Below are positions 33,936 to 43,389 of a stretch of DNA of 64,000 bases, piece by piece. Made by a program: the position numbers and the translations under genes. The notes beneath the pieces were generated by a model. It did no database searches, was not told the origin of the DNA, and saw only the letters and a list, made by a program, of their open reading frames with translations. Location of the stretch: positions 1-64,000 of the forward strand of contig QIDH01000057.1 of NCBI GenBank assembly GCA_003229305.1. The letters run 5' to 3'. This DNA is from Acidimicrobiia bacterium. Its GTDB lineage: Bacteria; Actinomycetota; Acidimicrobiia; Spongiisociales; Spongiisociaceae. Positions within the stretch are counted from its first letter, which is position 1. Each line of letters opens with the position of its first letter.

Positions 33936-36900
33936 CTAATCGCTGTTGGCGGCGACCCACTCCTTGCCTGGTTCGCAGAAGCGTTGAAAGTCGCAGTGGT
34001 GGCAGGCGGGGGAGGGAGTTGGGGTCCAATCCTGGGCTTCGATGCCGCCGAATAGTTCGCCGAGCCGGTCTTGTGCATTCTCCAACCATTCGCCATCGAC
34101 GTCTTGGCTGACTTCGTCCAATCCGTCGCCGAAGTAGGCGAAGGTCACCTTGAGAGGGTCTGGCGGTGCAGCCGAAAAGCCCGGTGCCGTCACGGCCATC
34201 GCGTAGGCCTGGAGCTGCACGGTCGCCGCAGGGTCGTTTCGGTTGCGTCCGCTCTTGAAATCGACCACCTCCCATCCGTTCTCTGAGTGCGGGTAGATGG
34301 CGTCGATGCGGCCCCTCACCCAGACGCCCTCACTGACCCGCAGGTCGAATGGCATCTCGACATGCACAGGCAACACGGTCCCGAATCGAGAGGTCTTGAA
34401 CACTTTGAACGCGTTCGGTCGGCCGGCGGTGGAGGCCTCTGCGTCATCCCGGCCGTCGGGCGTTGTGTCGTAAACGATCTCATCGATGTCATCGAGCGGG
34501 ATGTTGCCGCGATTGTGGATCTCGATCTTGCGGTGCAGTTCGACCCCACGTCGAGCGGCAGTTGACGGCCGCCTCGGAAGTCGGTCGACCTCCGACCAGA
34601 AATACCGTTTCGGACAGGTCGCATATGTGACGAGACCGGTGACCGAGGCCCGCGTGATCGGGTCTGGTCGGTCGGCCGAACCCTCGGATTCGGGGAGGGA
34701 AAAAAGCATTGTCTGGAACTCGTCCACCGCATCATCGTACGGACCGGTGACTCCAAGAGATTCCGCTCGGGTTCTGGTCCAGGAGGGGTTGGTGATAGTG
34801 GCCCGCATCGCCGCGTCCCAGGACATGCCGAAGTGCGGGTCGGGGCCTGGCCCAGGGACCGATGCCCTGACGACCGGAGGCCGATCCTGTGGGTCGTCGA
34901 TCCAGGCGGCCGTCGTTACGTGCTCCAACCCGCGGACGAGCTCGAGGAGGGCGCTCGGTTTGACCGGCCTCATGTTTGGCTCAGGGTTGCCGTACCACGA
35001 AGCACCACTGAGGATCAGGTGCTGCTGGGCCCTGGTGACGGCCACGTACGCGAGGCGCCACTCCTGGTCCTCGTGGGCGGCCCGAAGAATCGCTCGGCGT
35101 TCCTTGACGTCCATGTCCGGCCCGATCCTTGGACGCTCGTCGCGGTCGAGACGCAGATCGTCGGGGAGAACGGCCGGCCTCGCATACGGATCGTCGAATG
35201 AGCGCACTCTGGACGGGAAGTTGTTGTGATAGACCGCCGGGATGAAAACGACCGGCCATTCCAAACCCTTGGCCCTGTGCACGGTCAGCAGAGTGATCGC
35301 GTCGTCAGTGCCGACCCGAGCCGTGTCAAGCTCCTCGATCTCTTCTTCCATCATCAAAGAGAGATAGGCGAGAAACGCTTCGAGGGACGGCCTGCCCTCG
35401 AGCGGACTCCAGTCTTCGGCCAAATCGAGGAAGCGATACACGTTGAGGCGGGCGGACAACCTGGCGGCCTCCGGCATCGCGTCGATCTCGTTCCAGGCAT
35501 CGGTGACGGTCAGGATCTGGCGGACCAGTTCGATCAACGCGACTCCCTGGGCGAGGGTGACCAGCTCCAGGTAGGTGTCTGCGAACTCGCGAAGGCGAGA
35601 GCGGATGTCCTCGTCCAGATTCAGCTCGTCGACATTATCGAGGGCTTCGACGAGCGTGTGGGCAGGGACCGCCTCGTGATCGACCGCGTACGGGTCGGTT
35701 TTGGAGCGAGCCTGCGCCCAGTCGGTGAGTGCCTTCAGGCCCACCATGCCAAGTCGATAGCGGGTGCCGGAGAGGAGCCTGGCAAGGGCAGGTCCGTCTT
35801 CGGGTGAGGCGATCAGCCTCAGCCATGCGTGGATCTCCACAATCTCGGGGATGCCGAGCAGCCCGCCGAGGTTGGCCACCTGGACGGGGATTTCATGGTC
35901 GTCCATGGCGTCGCGCACCAGCGCAATATCCTTGTTCTTGCGAAATAGGACCGCCATGTCCTTCCAGGCGAACCCGTCGTCATGAAGCCGGCGGGCTTCG
36001 TCAGCGATCAGGTTGGCCTCATCGCCTGCGGTCCGTAGCCAGGCAGCGGCGACGGCTGCCGATGGGTTGTCCTTGTGCGGCACAAGGGGAGTGCCTCCTC
36101 CATCACTGATGTTGAGTCTGACCGCGTTGGCGACGTCGAGGATCAACCGACCAGACCGCCGGTTGACCGACAAGGGCAGGGTCGCGGCCTGGCTGCCGTC
36201 TTCGTTCGGAAAATGTTTCGGAAAATCGCGGAAGTTGCCAAGAGAGGCTCCCCGCCACTCGTAGATCGTCTGGTCGAGGTCGCCTACGGCGGTGATGATG
36301 GCGCCATCGGTGAATAGCGACTGGAGGAGGAGGCGCTGGGCGGGGTTGGTGTCCTGATACTCGTCGAGTACGACCGACTGGTAGCGACCGGCCACGCTGT
36401 TGGCCACCTCAGAAAACTCGCTGACCAGCCGGTATGCGAGACGCACCAGGTCGCCGTAGTCCAGAACGTCCAGTGCTTTCTTGTATGCCTGATAGTTGCG
36501 AAGCGCTCCGGCCATCTCCCGCCTCTGGACCATGATCTCGTCTGGTTGGTCCGGTGTGGCGGAAATCAGATCTTGAGCCGTCTTCAGGTTATCCGAGAGG
36601 TCGGATTCGAGCTTGAGAAGGGCGGGAATGATGTGTCGGCGGGCCGTTATGTCGACCGTCGAGAATTCGGCCCGTCTGATCGCCTCGAACAACAACTGGC
36701 GACCGAAAGTTGGAGTGATGATCTGAGCAGAGCGCTCCACGCCGACGAGGGCACCGTGATCGGCGAGCAACTGGGAGGCAAAACCGTGGTAGGTGTGAAT
36801 CTCGACCGACTCGCTGGGATCGGCTGCCCCCAGAACGGTGCGGATCTTGTCGGTGAGCTCGAATGCAGCCTTGTTGGTGAAGGTGATTCCCAAGATTCGC

Positions 36901-37049
36901 CCTGGGGCGATGTTGTGCTCGGTCACCAGGGCAGCCACCCGGTGAGCGACGGTGGTCGTCTTGCCGGTCCCGGCGCCGGCGGCCACTCTGAGAGGGGCGA
37001 GCGGGGCGTTGATGATGGCGGCCTGCTCTGACGAAGGCGTGAAGGTCAT
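33936..37049 (-). CDS. adnB: AdnB-like helicase-nuclease subunit
   Basis: This 1037-residue UvrD-type helicase is fused to a RecB-type nuclease. It begins MTFTPSSEQAAIINA (Q motif) and AAGAGTGKTTTVAHR (Walker A), with further motifs YQDTNPAQ (II) and VHRAKGLEWPVVF (V). The C-terminal nuclease has YATCPKRYFW, the catalytic VDFKSGR and CHHCDFQRFC; the four Cys form an iron-sulfur staple as in AddB/AdnAB. The ATG overlaps the stop of the upstream partner by 4 bases. Mycobacterial AdnB is the leading motor of the end-resection complex, and this gene holds the same relative place. Confidence 0.9.
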   Translation of the reverse strand: MTFTPSSEQAAIINAPLAPLRVAAGAGTGKTTTVAHRVAALVTEHNIAPGRILGITFTNKAAFELTDKIRTVLGAADPSESVEIHTYHGFASQLLADHGALVGVERSAQIITPTFGRQLLFEAIRRAEFSTVDITARRHIIPALLKLESDLSDNLKTAQDLISATPDQPDEIMVQRREMAGALRNYQAYKKALDVLDYGDLVRLAYRLVSEFSEVANSVAGRYQSVVLDEYQDTNPAQRLLLQSLFTDGAIITAVGDLDQTIYEWRGASLGNFRDFPKHFPNEDGSQAATLPLSVNRRSGRLILDVANAVRLNISDGGGTPLVPHKDNPSAAVAAAWLRTAGDEANLIADEARRLHDDGFAWKDMAVLFRKNKDIALVRDAMDDHEIPVQVANLGGLLGIPEIVEIHAWLRLIASPEDGPALARLLSGTRYRLGMVGLKALTDWAQARSKTDPYAVDHEAVPAHTLVEALDNVDELNLDEDIRSRLREFADTYLELVTLAQGVALIELVRQILTVTDAWNEIDAMPEAARLSARLNVYRFLDLAEDWSPLEGRPSLEAFLAYLSLMMEEEIEELDTARVGTDDAITLLTVHRAKGLEWPVVFIPAVYHNNFPSRVRSFDDPYARPAVLPDDLRLDRDERPRIGPDMDVKERRAILRAAHEDQEWRLAYVAVTRAQQHLILSGASWYGNPEPNMRPVKPSALLELVRGLEHVTTAAWIDDPQDRPPVVRASVPGPGPDPHFGMSWDAAMRATITNPSWTRTRAESLGVTGPYDDAVDEFQTMLFSLPESEGSADRPDPITRASVTGLVTYATCPKRYFWSEVDRLPRRPSTAARRGVELHRKIEIHNRGNIPLDDIDEIVYDTTPDGRDDAEASTAGRPNAFKVFKTSRFGTVLPVHVEMPFDLRVSEGVWVRGRIDAIYPHSENGWEVVDFKSGRNRNDPAATVQLQAYAMAVTAPGFSAAPPDPLKVTFAYFGDGLDEVSQDVDGEWLENAQDRLGELFGGIEAQDWTPTPSPACHHCDFQRFCEPGKEWVAANSD

Positions 37050-40000
37050 CGGACGAACGCCTCTCGTCCTTCTGGCCATTCCGGGCAAATGAGTTTCACA
37101 GTGCAGCGATTGCAGTGGCGGTTGGGTGTTGCAGGCCATTCTTCAGCCGAGATCCCGTTGGCGATCTCGACCAGACGTTCACGAACCATTTCGACGTTGG
37201 CCGGGTCGAATCTGATCGGTTTCGGAGTTTTGAGCGGATACCAGAATTCGGCCTCGCTCACATCGCCGTGCACGGTGATCTCTGGGTCTTGCGCCGCGGC
37301 GAGCATGTAGAACCCCAGTTGGAGTGACTCGGCTGCATCCTTCTGGGTGGGGGTGGTCTTCGAGGTCTTGTAGTCGACAATTCTCAGCCCGCCTGGGCCT
37401 TTTTCGATTCGATCGGCGATTCCTCTCCAAAGCGTGCCATCGATATCCAACTCCAAGTGGCGCTCGAGCAATACAGGCTTCGCGTCCGGCTGAGGCCAAG
37501 CTTCGTACAGCAGATCGAGGAGCAGATCGGCCCGTCGCCGCCAGGCCGCCTGCCAAGCCCCCTCACCGAAATCATGTTCGGCGAATATCTGCTCAAGGGC
37601 TGACGCGGCCTCGAGCCGGTTGGACCTGCGATCGTGATCGTCCAGCGCTCGGGTTTCGGCCAATTCGAGGACTTCGTGGATCATCGAGCCGAAGGTGGCG
37701 TATGGCGACCCTGAATCAGCAATGTGGAGGCGGCGCTCCATTGCGTATCGGCGCGGGCAGGTGGCGTAGGAATCTGCCTGAGATGGCGACAAGGCGAGAC
37801 TTTCGGGCAGAATCCCTCGATCGATACCCCTGTCTCGCACCATGGTGAACTGATCGGCCGGACGCATGATGGGCAGCGGCGCATCGACCAATACCTGCAC
37901 GGCAGCGAGCCGCTGGTGCGGCGGTCGGTGAGGATCGGTGAGGATCGAACGCAGTATTGCCTCAGCCTCGCCCACTGTGACGGGTTCGCCATCCTGGGCC
38001 TGCGGTGGACCCAGCGCGGCCGCGTCATCGGCGCCGGCCACCATCGCCAGGAAGCGACTCGGTCGTTTCTGCCCCTCGTCGATGCCTGCGCTGGTGGCGG
38101 TCCACACGACCCTGGTCTTGGCTCTGGTCATCGCCGTGTATGCGAGGCGCATTTCCTCCTGGAGGCGGAGGCGGAGGGACTCGGCTGGGTCGGCGCCCGC
38201 ATCACCGAGATGCTCGGTCGCGAGCAGGGAAGCCCGCTGCCGAAGATCCGGAAACACGCCTTCGACCGCATCTGCGATGAACACGACGTCGAACTCCAGG
38301 CCCTTCGATTGGTGCAAGGTCGTGAGCGTGATCTGGTCGCGACTCGTCGACGATCGGCCAAGTAGCGGCTCGGCTTCTATGTCGTCTGCGTCTGCCCTGC
38401 GGACGAACTCGATGAGAGTGGCCTTGGGGTCACGTTCGTTCAAGCGACCCAGTACTTGACTCAGCGACGTCCAGGCCGCCCGGTATCCGGCGCGCTCTGG
38501 GTCGAGCACCAGGTTGCCGATCTGGGGAACCGAGGTCCAAATGTGCCAGAACGCCTCGGTTGCTGGTTGGTCCAGCCAGTCGGCGTCGGCGATGAGGGAG
38601 GCGATTGGCTGAGCTTGGGGGAGCTCGGCAGCCAAAAGATCCGGCCATGCTTGGCCGCGCCGAATCCTGGATCTCGCCAGTGAGCGCTCCTCGGTTATTC
38701 CCACGGCCAGCAACGGGCCGAGGAGTAGGCGCCGTACCGAACGCTCGAACTGGGACTCGATCGGGGTGATGGAGGGGTGGTCAGGTTCGAGTGCCGACAG
38801 ATCGCGGAGGCCAACGGCGGCTCTCACCAAGTCGAACAGAACCTGGACGGCCGGGTGATCCGTCAGCCGAGCGTCTGGCGGTTCGTGGGGTACGCCGCGC
38901 CGGTCGAGCGCCCTCGACAATTCGGGGAGCAACCGGCGTTTGGTGCGAACCAGTACTGCCATCCGGCGGTACGCGACGCCCTGCTCCAAATGCACGCGCC
39001 TGGCCTCGGTGGCGATCCAGTCGGCCTCTTGAGAATGCTGATCGAACACGAATACGTCCACTCTTCCGCTGTGTGGGGCGGGTTCGACTTGGCCGGCCGC
39101 GCCTGGCAGAGCGCCGGAGGAGGTAACTCGTTCCGCTGCCCTGAGAATCTCCGCAGGCACTCGGAAGGAGGTGGCCAGCACTATCCGTCTGGCTGGGTGA
39201 CCGTCCAGGTCCACGAACCGCTCAGGGAAATCCGCGACGTTGTGTAGCTCGGTACCGCGGAAGCTGTATACAGATTGGTAGGGGTCGGCGGCCGCCAGCA
39301 GGTTGCGATGACTCAGAGTCAGGTTGGCGAGTAGTTCTGCCTGGGCAAGGCTGGTGTCCTGGTATTCGTCGACGATTATGTATTCGAACTGGGCGGCTAC
39401 TGATCTGGCTACCTCGGGATCGGCCAGGGCACTGACGGCCCGGTACTGAAGCGTCCCGTAGTCGATCCTGTCTGTAGCCGACAGCTCGGCGTCGTAACGA
39501 GCGATGAAGGCCGGAAGGGCGCGCCAGTCGTCACGCCCTGCGGCGAGTTCTGCGATGGCGTGCACGTCGAGTAGCCGTTCGCGGGAACGAAGGATGTAGT
39601 CGGTGACCTCTCCTGCGAACGTTCGACTTCCAAGCAGAGGTTGGAACATCAGCGGCCACTTCTTGGGCTGCTCCGCCTTCAAGAGTTGACCGACGAGGTC
39701 GATCTGTTCCGGACCGGTGAGGATGGCAGGGTGCTTGCTCCATCCGAAGGCACTCTCGCCGTGCACTTCGAGTATTCGGGAACAGAAGGAATGGAATGTG
39801 GAAGCGGGCACCCCCGAGACCGTCCTGTCTACTTGCGCCAATATCCGCTCTCGGAGGTCGGCCGCGGCTCGGCGCGAGAATGTGAGGGTCAGTACTGATT
39901 CCGGCAGGACCGCCAGCTCGTTTATCAGGTGCGTCGCGCGCCTAACCAGAAACTCCGACTTACCGGCGCCTGGGCCCGCCACGACCAGCTGGGGGCCGCC

Positions 40001-40087
40001 GACCATGGCGACGGCTTCTAGCCAGTCGGAAGGCATGATCCGCCAATCGGCCGTACGCCTCGCTCGTTCTTCGGGCTGACCGGTCAC
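37046..40087 (-). CDS. adnA: AdnA-like helicase-nuclease subunit
   Basis: This 1013-residue partner of the downstream subunit has Walker A VVAGPGAGKSEFLVRR, helicase motifs DEYQDTSLAQ and LHQSKGLEFDVVF, then a RecB-type nuclease. The nuclease has YATCPRRYAME, the catalytic VDYKTSK and CNRCTVKLIC, so an iron-sulfur cluster is expected here too. The complex resects double-strand breaks. The start is uncertain. GTG 40087 is chosen because TAGCCT lies 7 nt upstream, the leaderless layout common in this genome; ATG 40036 is the alternative. The upstream-A, downstream-B order matches mycobacteria. Confidence 0.88.
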   Translation of the reverse strand: MTGQPEERARRTADWRIMPSDWLEAVAMVGGPQLVVAGPGAGKSEFLVRRATHLINELAVLPESVLTLTFSRRAAADLRERILAQVDRTVSGVPASTFHSFCSRILEVHGESAFGWSKHPAILTGPEQIDLVGQLLKAEQPKKWPLMFQPLLGSRTFAGEVTDYILRSRERLLDVHAIAELAAGRDDWRALPAFIARYDAELSATDRIDYGTLQYRAVSALADPEVARSVAAQFEYIIVDEYQDTSLAQAELLANLTLSHRNLLAAADPYQSVYSFRGTELHNVADFPERFVDLDGHPARRIVLATSFRVPAEILRAAERVTSSGALPGAAGQVEPAPHSGRVDVFVFDQHSQEADWIATEARRVHLEQGVAYRRMAVLVRTKRRLLPELSRALDRRGVPHEPPDARLTDHPAVQVLFDLVRAAVGLRDLSALEPDHPSITPIESQFERSVRRLLLGPLLAVGITEERSLARSRIRRGQAWPDLLAAELPQAQPIASLIADADWLDQPATEAFWHIWTSVPQIGNLVLDPERAGYRAAWTSLSQVLGRLNERDPKATLIEFVRRADADDIEAEPLLGRSSTSRDQITLTTLHQSKGLEFDVVFIADAVEGVFPDLRQRASLLATEHLGDAGADPAESLRLRLQEEMRLAYTAMTRAKTRVVWTATSAGIDEGQKRPSRFLAMVAGADDAAALGPPQAQDGEPVTVGEAEAILRSILTDPHRPPHQRLAAVQVLVDAPLPIMRPADQFTMVRDRGIDRGILPESLALSPSQADSYATCPRRYAMERRLHIADSGSPYATFGSMIHEVLELAETRALDDHDRRSNRLEAASALEQIFAEHDFGEGAWQAAWRRRADLLLDLLYEAWPQPDAKPVLLERHLELDIDGTLWRGIADRIEKGPGGLRIVDYKTSKTTPTQKDAAESLQLGFYMLAAAQDPEITVHGDVSEAEFWYPLKTPKPIRFDPANVEMVRERLVEIANGISAEEWPATPNRHCNRCTVKLICPEWPEGREAFVR

Positions 40088-40094
40088 TTGGGCA

Positions 40095-40100
40095 AGGCTA
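40095..40100 (-). promoter_or_regulatory. Leaderless-type -10 box of the adnAB operon
   Basis: TAGCCT on the minus strand ends 7 nt before GTG 40087. Confidence 0.4.
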
Positions 40101-40402
40101 GGCGAATGCCTGGTCGGCTCAGGCGGCGACCTCGGCCATCGATGGCGTGCTCGATGAACCAAAGGTTGGGTTGGACGGTTCGAAGCTCAGTCCGGCGGCG
40201 AGGAGGTTCGCCTCCGCGGCCGCAAACTGCATAGAGGCGCGCCGGTCGCGTCTCGACGCTCGCAATCGCTGCGTCATGATCGAGATGGGTCCGAGCTGGG
40301 TCTGTCTGCTGGTGAGTTCCATAGTGTCAACATACGGGGCGGGTGTGACATTCTTGCGAGGCCTTGTTTCTGATCACCTCCGCAAGAGGTCGCCTGACCC
40401 GG

Positions 40403-41425
40403 CTACGACACGCCGACTGAGCGAGAGCGGCGTCGATTGCGTCTTGCCTGGCCTCTTTCGATCTCATCTGAGACGCGGCCGAGCCGGTCCGAGATCTCTT
40501 CCGTGGTCGGTCGCGGCCCAGAGAGGTCGGCGTCCACCGTGGACCGGATGACGCTGATGTGGTCGAAGCTTGAACCGCAGCATGCTCCGACGATGCGAGC
40601 TCCCGCCCGCACCGCGAGTTCTGTGTAGGCGGCCATGTCCTCTGGGCCTGACGGATAGCTGAGAGCTTCGTCCTTGTAGAGCGGGATGCCACAGTTTCCC
40701 TTCGCAATCACGATCGCGTCCGGGGCGGCGGCGGTGATGGCGGCTGCCGCCTGCACCACGTCTGAGGGTCCGACTCCGCAGTTAGCCCCGATGGCCGTTG
40801 GCCGGGTTTCATGTCCGAGCCACCATTCGCCGATAGATGTCGGGGCGATCCCCATCATCGTGTGCCCGTTGGTGTCGAAACTCAGTGTGGTGACCACTGG
40901 GATGTCTCGTCCGGACGCTGCCTCGACCGCCGCCGCGAGTTCTTCCCACGACGAGATGGTCTCGATCCACAACACGTCGACGCCCGCCTCGATCAGGGCA
41001 TCAGCCTGTTCGGAGAAGATTCGCACGCCCTGGTCGTGGGTGAGCGGCCCTAGCGGTTCGAACAGCTCACCTGTAGGACCCATCGAGCCGGCGACAGCGA
41101 CCATTCGGTCGGCATCGTCGGCAACCTGCCTTGCGACGCCGACAGCTGCCCGGTTAAGTTCTGCGACCCGGTCCTCGAGCCCGTGGAGCGCCAACCTGGC
41201 GCGGGTGCCGCCGAAAGTATTGGTGAGGACGATGTCCGCTCCAGCTTTGACGTACCCTGAGTGAACTTTGGCGATCAGATCAGGCTGGTCGACGTTGAGG
41301 AGCTCTGGACAACCCCCGCTTTCGAGGCCTAGCTCGAACAGCGCGGTGCCCATCGCTCCATCTGCCACCAGGACCCGCTGCTCAGTCAACAGTTCGGTGA
41401 ATATCGACGGTCCGGCGGTGCTCAT
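40403..41425 (-). CDS. Homocysteine S-methyltransferase
   Basis: This 340-residue zinc enzyme of the MetH N-domain/BHMT family methylates homocysteine to methionine. It has the opening VADGAMGTALFELGL, the segment LTNTFGGTRARL, the first zinc Cys in GANCGVGPSD and the Cys pair in GACCGSSFDHI. It lacks the cobalamin and folate domains of full MetH, so it is either a stand-alone enzyme using S-methylmethionine, SAM or betaine, or one module of a split MetH. AAGGAG lies 7 nt before ATG 41425. The leader carries a SAM-II-like aptamer, fitting feedback by S-adenosylmethionine. Confidence 0.9.
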   Translation of the reverse strand: MSTAGPSIFTELLTEQRVLVADGAMGTALFELGLESGGCPELLNVDQPDLIAKVHSGYVKAGADIVLTNTFGGTRARLALHGLEDRVAELNRAAVGVARQVADDADRMVAVAGSMGPTGELFEPLGPLTHDQGVRIFSEQADALIEAGVDVLWIETISSWEELAAAVEAASGRDIPVVTTLSFDTNGHTMMGIAPTSIGEWWLGHETRPTAIGANCGVGPSDVVQAAAAITAAAPDAIVIAKGNCGIPLYKDEALSYPSGPEDMAAYTELAVRAGARIVGACCGSSFDHISVIRSTVDADLSGPRPTTEEISDRLGRVSDEIERGQARRNRRRSRSVGVS

Positions 41426-41513
41426 ACTGTGACTCCTTGATGGGTCAGCAGCGGTGACGAAAGGAGGCCTTGACGATGCCAGTGCGGCGGATTGCGGATC
41501 GTCGCCTCTAGGC

Positions 41514-41566
41514 GTCGCTTTAGCGGCATTTCGTGAGCGCCCGCAAGCTGACTTCAAATCGGCGCT
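41514..41566 (-). ncRNA. SAM-II riboswitch (S-adenosylmethionine aptamer)
   Basis: Read on the minus strand, P1 is AGCGCC (41566-41561) pairing perfectly with GGCGCT (41541-41536). The loop between carries GATTTG (41560-41555) and GCTTGC. The 3' strand carries AAAT (41531-41528) and GCTAAA (41524-41519). These conserved blocks appear in the order and spacing of SAM-II aptamers. A pseudoknot GTC-A-GCTT (loop) with AAGC-GAC (after GCTA) is possible, as SAM-II requires. Its 53-nt length is typical. It lies about 90 nt before the methionine-synthesis gene it should control. How binding switches expression is not clear; no U-tract terminator was seen. Confidence 0.85.
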
Positions 41567-41584
41567 TATTCTTATTGTCGACAC

Positions 41585-41590
41585 AGTATA
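41585..41590 (-). promoter_or_regulatory. -10 box of the SAM-II-controlled transcript
   Basis: TATACT on the minus strand ends about 18 nt before the first base of the aptamer, so the RNA would begin almost at the riboswitch. The -35 region is not consensus. Confidence 0.55.
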
Positions 41591-41657
41591 CCCGCTTCGA
41601 AGCAGTTTTGAGATCCGGGACCCGAGAACGGTGCTGGTGAGCACCAAAGATGGTTCC

Positions 41658-41663
41658 TACAAT
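41658..41663 (+). promoter_or_regulatory. Leaderless-type -10 box of the VanW gene
   Basis: TACAAT ends 8 nt before the ATG. There is no ribosome site. Confidence 0.5.
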
Positions 41664-41671
41664 CTCGACGC

Positions 41672-43333
41672 ATGTGGGTCGGGGGCCGTTGGTGGAACAG
41701 GGCGTTGTTGGTTTTGGCAGTGCCTCTTTTGGTCGCCCTCTTGGCGTTCGTGGCCTGGTGGGCTGACAGCCTTGGGGCCGACGGCAACGTTGTGCGCAAT
41801 ACGGAAATCGATGGAGTCGCAGTCGGGGGTATGAGCGACACCGACTTGGTCTCCGCCGTCGAGGACCTCTCGTCCGATTTGTCCGTGGTCACCGTTCGGG
41901 TTGACCTTGGCGACGACGTCCTGGAGGCTTCGGCGGATAAGCTCGGAATCAGCGTCGATATCGAATCAACCGTCTTGGCTGCGATGGCCGCGGGGCGAGA
42001 CGGTTCGGTCGTCACCCGAGCGGTCGGTTGGATCGGTGCGTTTCGAAACCCGAACGAAGTGTCTGCCCGGTTCTCAATCGATCAGTCGATCGCACGCCGG
42101 ACCATCGAGGCCGACGGGCGTATGGCTGATCGGATGCCGGTCGAGCCGACGATCGAGTTCGATGGCGAACGGCTGGCTGTCGTCGCCGCCGTCCCCGGCC
42201 GCACCCTCGACGTCGACGACATCGTGGAACGTCTGGCTGTCGCAGTGGCGGACGGATTGCCAGACCAGATAAGTTCGCAGTGGGCTCCGGTGCAGACGAT
42301 TCAGTCAACCGATCTGGCTACCCGCATGCTCGCCGAGGTGGACCGTCGCACCGACGCCGGAGTGGTCGTCGAGGTACGTGGCACCCAGCGGTGGATCCCA
42401 CCCAAGGTTCTATTTGGATGGATTGGATCCGAGGTCTCCTCAGGTGAACTCACACTCACATTCGAAGACGCCGCGTTGCTCGAGTACGTCGAGGGCCTAT
42501 TCGACGACTTCTCGGTCGGGACGATCTCGACGGCGTTCAACGTGGTTGACGGCGTCCCAGTGCTCGGGGACATTGGCGACGACCGAGCAGTCTGTTGCTC
42601 GACCCTGGCCGTTGACGCGGTCCAACGAGTCGTGAGAGGCGAGTCGTTCGGCGTGGCAACATTGCCGCTTCGTTCGCCCACCATCGACGAGTCGATCTTC
42701 GCCGCATCCCAGTTGGGTATCGTCGAACTAGTCGGGTCATTCACGACGAATTACGTCTGTTGTCAGAGCCGGGTGACCAACATCCAGCGCATCGCCGACA
42801 TCATCAGGGGAGTGGTGCTCGAACCGGGGGAACAGCTTTCGATCAACGGGTTTGTTGGACGTCGTACTACGGAGAACGGCTTTGTCGGGGGAGGGGTCAT
42901 AGACAGAGGGCGATTCAACAACGCAGTTGGAGGAGGCATCTCGCAGTTTGCGACCACCATGTTCAATGCTGCTTTTTTTGCCGGCCTCGACATACCCGAG
43001 TATCAGAGCCATTCGATATACATCAGTCGGTATCCGTATGGTCGCGAGGCAACTCTCTCTTTCCCCGCCCCAGACCTGGTGATCGACAACACCAGCGAGT
43101 ACGCGGTGCTGATTTGGCCCACCTACACCGACACGTCCCTGACGGTCGACATCTACTCGACGAAGTACATCGAAGTCGAGGCCCTCGACTACCGGGTAGG
43201 CAGCGCCCGCAGATGCACAAGAGTGACCTCACCACGCCAGCGCACCTATCCGGACGGAACGGTAGTCATAGACGAGTTCTTCGCCACCTATCGCCCAGGC
43301 ACCGGCCTCGACTGCAACGGAAACCCGACGTAG
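41672..43333 (+). CDS. VanW-family cell-envelope protein
   Basis: This 553-residue protein has an N-terminal membrane anchor (about residues 10-33), then two copies of the putative peptidoglycan-binding domain that precedes VanW domains. The VanW domain follows from about residue 345 (FTTNYVCCQSRVTNIQRIA, then ISQFATTMFNAAFFAGLDIPEYQSHS). VanW takes its name from a vancomycin-resistance cluster, but its function is unknown; the context suggests a wall-associated role outside the membrane. It is divergent from the riboswitch-controlled methyltransferase gene. There is no sign of resistance genes nearby. Confidence 0.87.
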   Translation: MWVGGRWWNRALLVLAVPLLVALLAFVAWWADSLGADGNVVRNTEIDGVAVGGMSDTDLVSAVEDLSSDLSVVTVRVDLGDDVLEASADKLGISVDIESTVLAAMAAGRDGSVVTRAVGWIGAFRNPNEVSARFSIDQSIARRTIEADGRMADRMPVEPTIEFDGERLAVVAAVPGRTLDVDDIVERLAVAVADGLPDQISSQWAPVQTIQSTDLATRMLAEVDRRTDAGVVVEVRGTQRWIPPKVLFGWIGSEVSSGELTLTFEDAALLEYVEGLFDDFSVGTISTAFNVVDGVPVLGDIGDDRAVCCSTLAVDAVQRVVRGESFGVATLPLRSPTIDESIFAASQLGIVELVGSFTTNYVCCQSRVTNIQRIADIIRGVVLEPGEQLSINGFVGRRTTENGFVGGGVIDRGRFNNAVGGGISQFATTMFNAAFFAGLDIPEYQSHSIYISRYPYGREATLSFPAPDLVIDNTSEYAVLIWPTYTDTSLTVDIYSTKYIEVEALDYRVGSARRCTRVTSPRQRTYPDGTVVIDEFFATYRPGTGLDCNGNPT

Positions 43334-43355
43334 CGGTGGTCAAGTCACGCACCTC

Positions 43356-43383
43356 TTGAATGCCCGACGCCGGTGTGTACAAT
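43356..43383 (+). promoter_or_regulatory. Promoter of the toxin-antitoxin operon
   Basis: TTGAAT (43356-43361) and TACAAT (43378-43383) are 16 nt apart. The antitoxin ATG follows 6 nt after the -10 box, so the message is probably leaderless. Confidence 0.6.
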
Positions 43384-43389
43384 ATGCGC

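Noticed and set aside
41426-41513. Cobalamin or SAM-I type riboswitch in the methyltransferase leader
   Set aside because: A CGCACTGG stretch resembles one cobalamin-box segment, but the rest of either consensus is missing. The SAM-II pattern just upstream explains the leader better.
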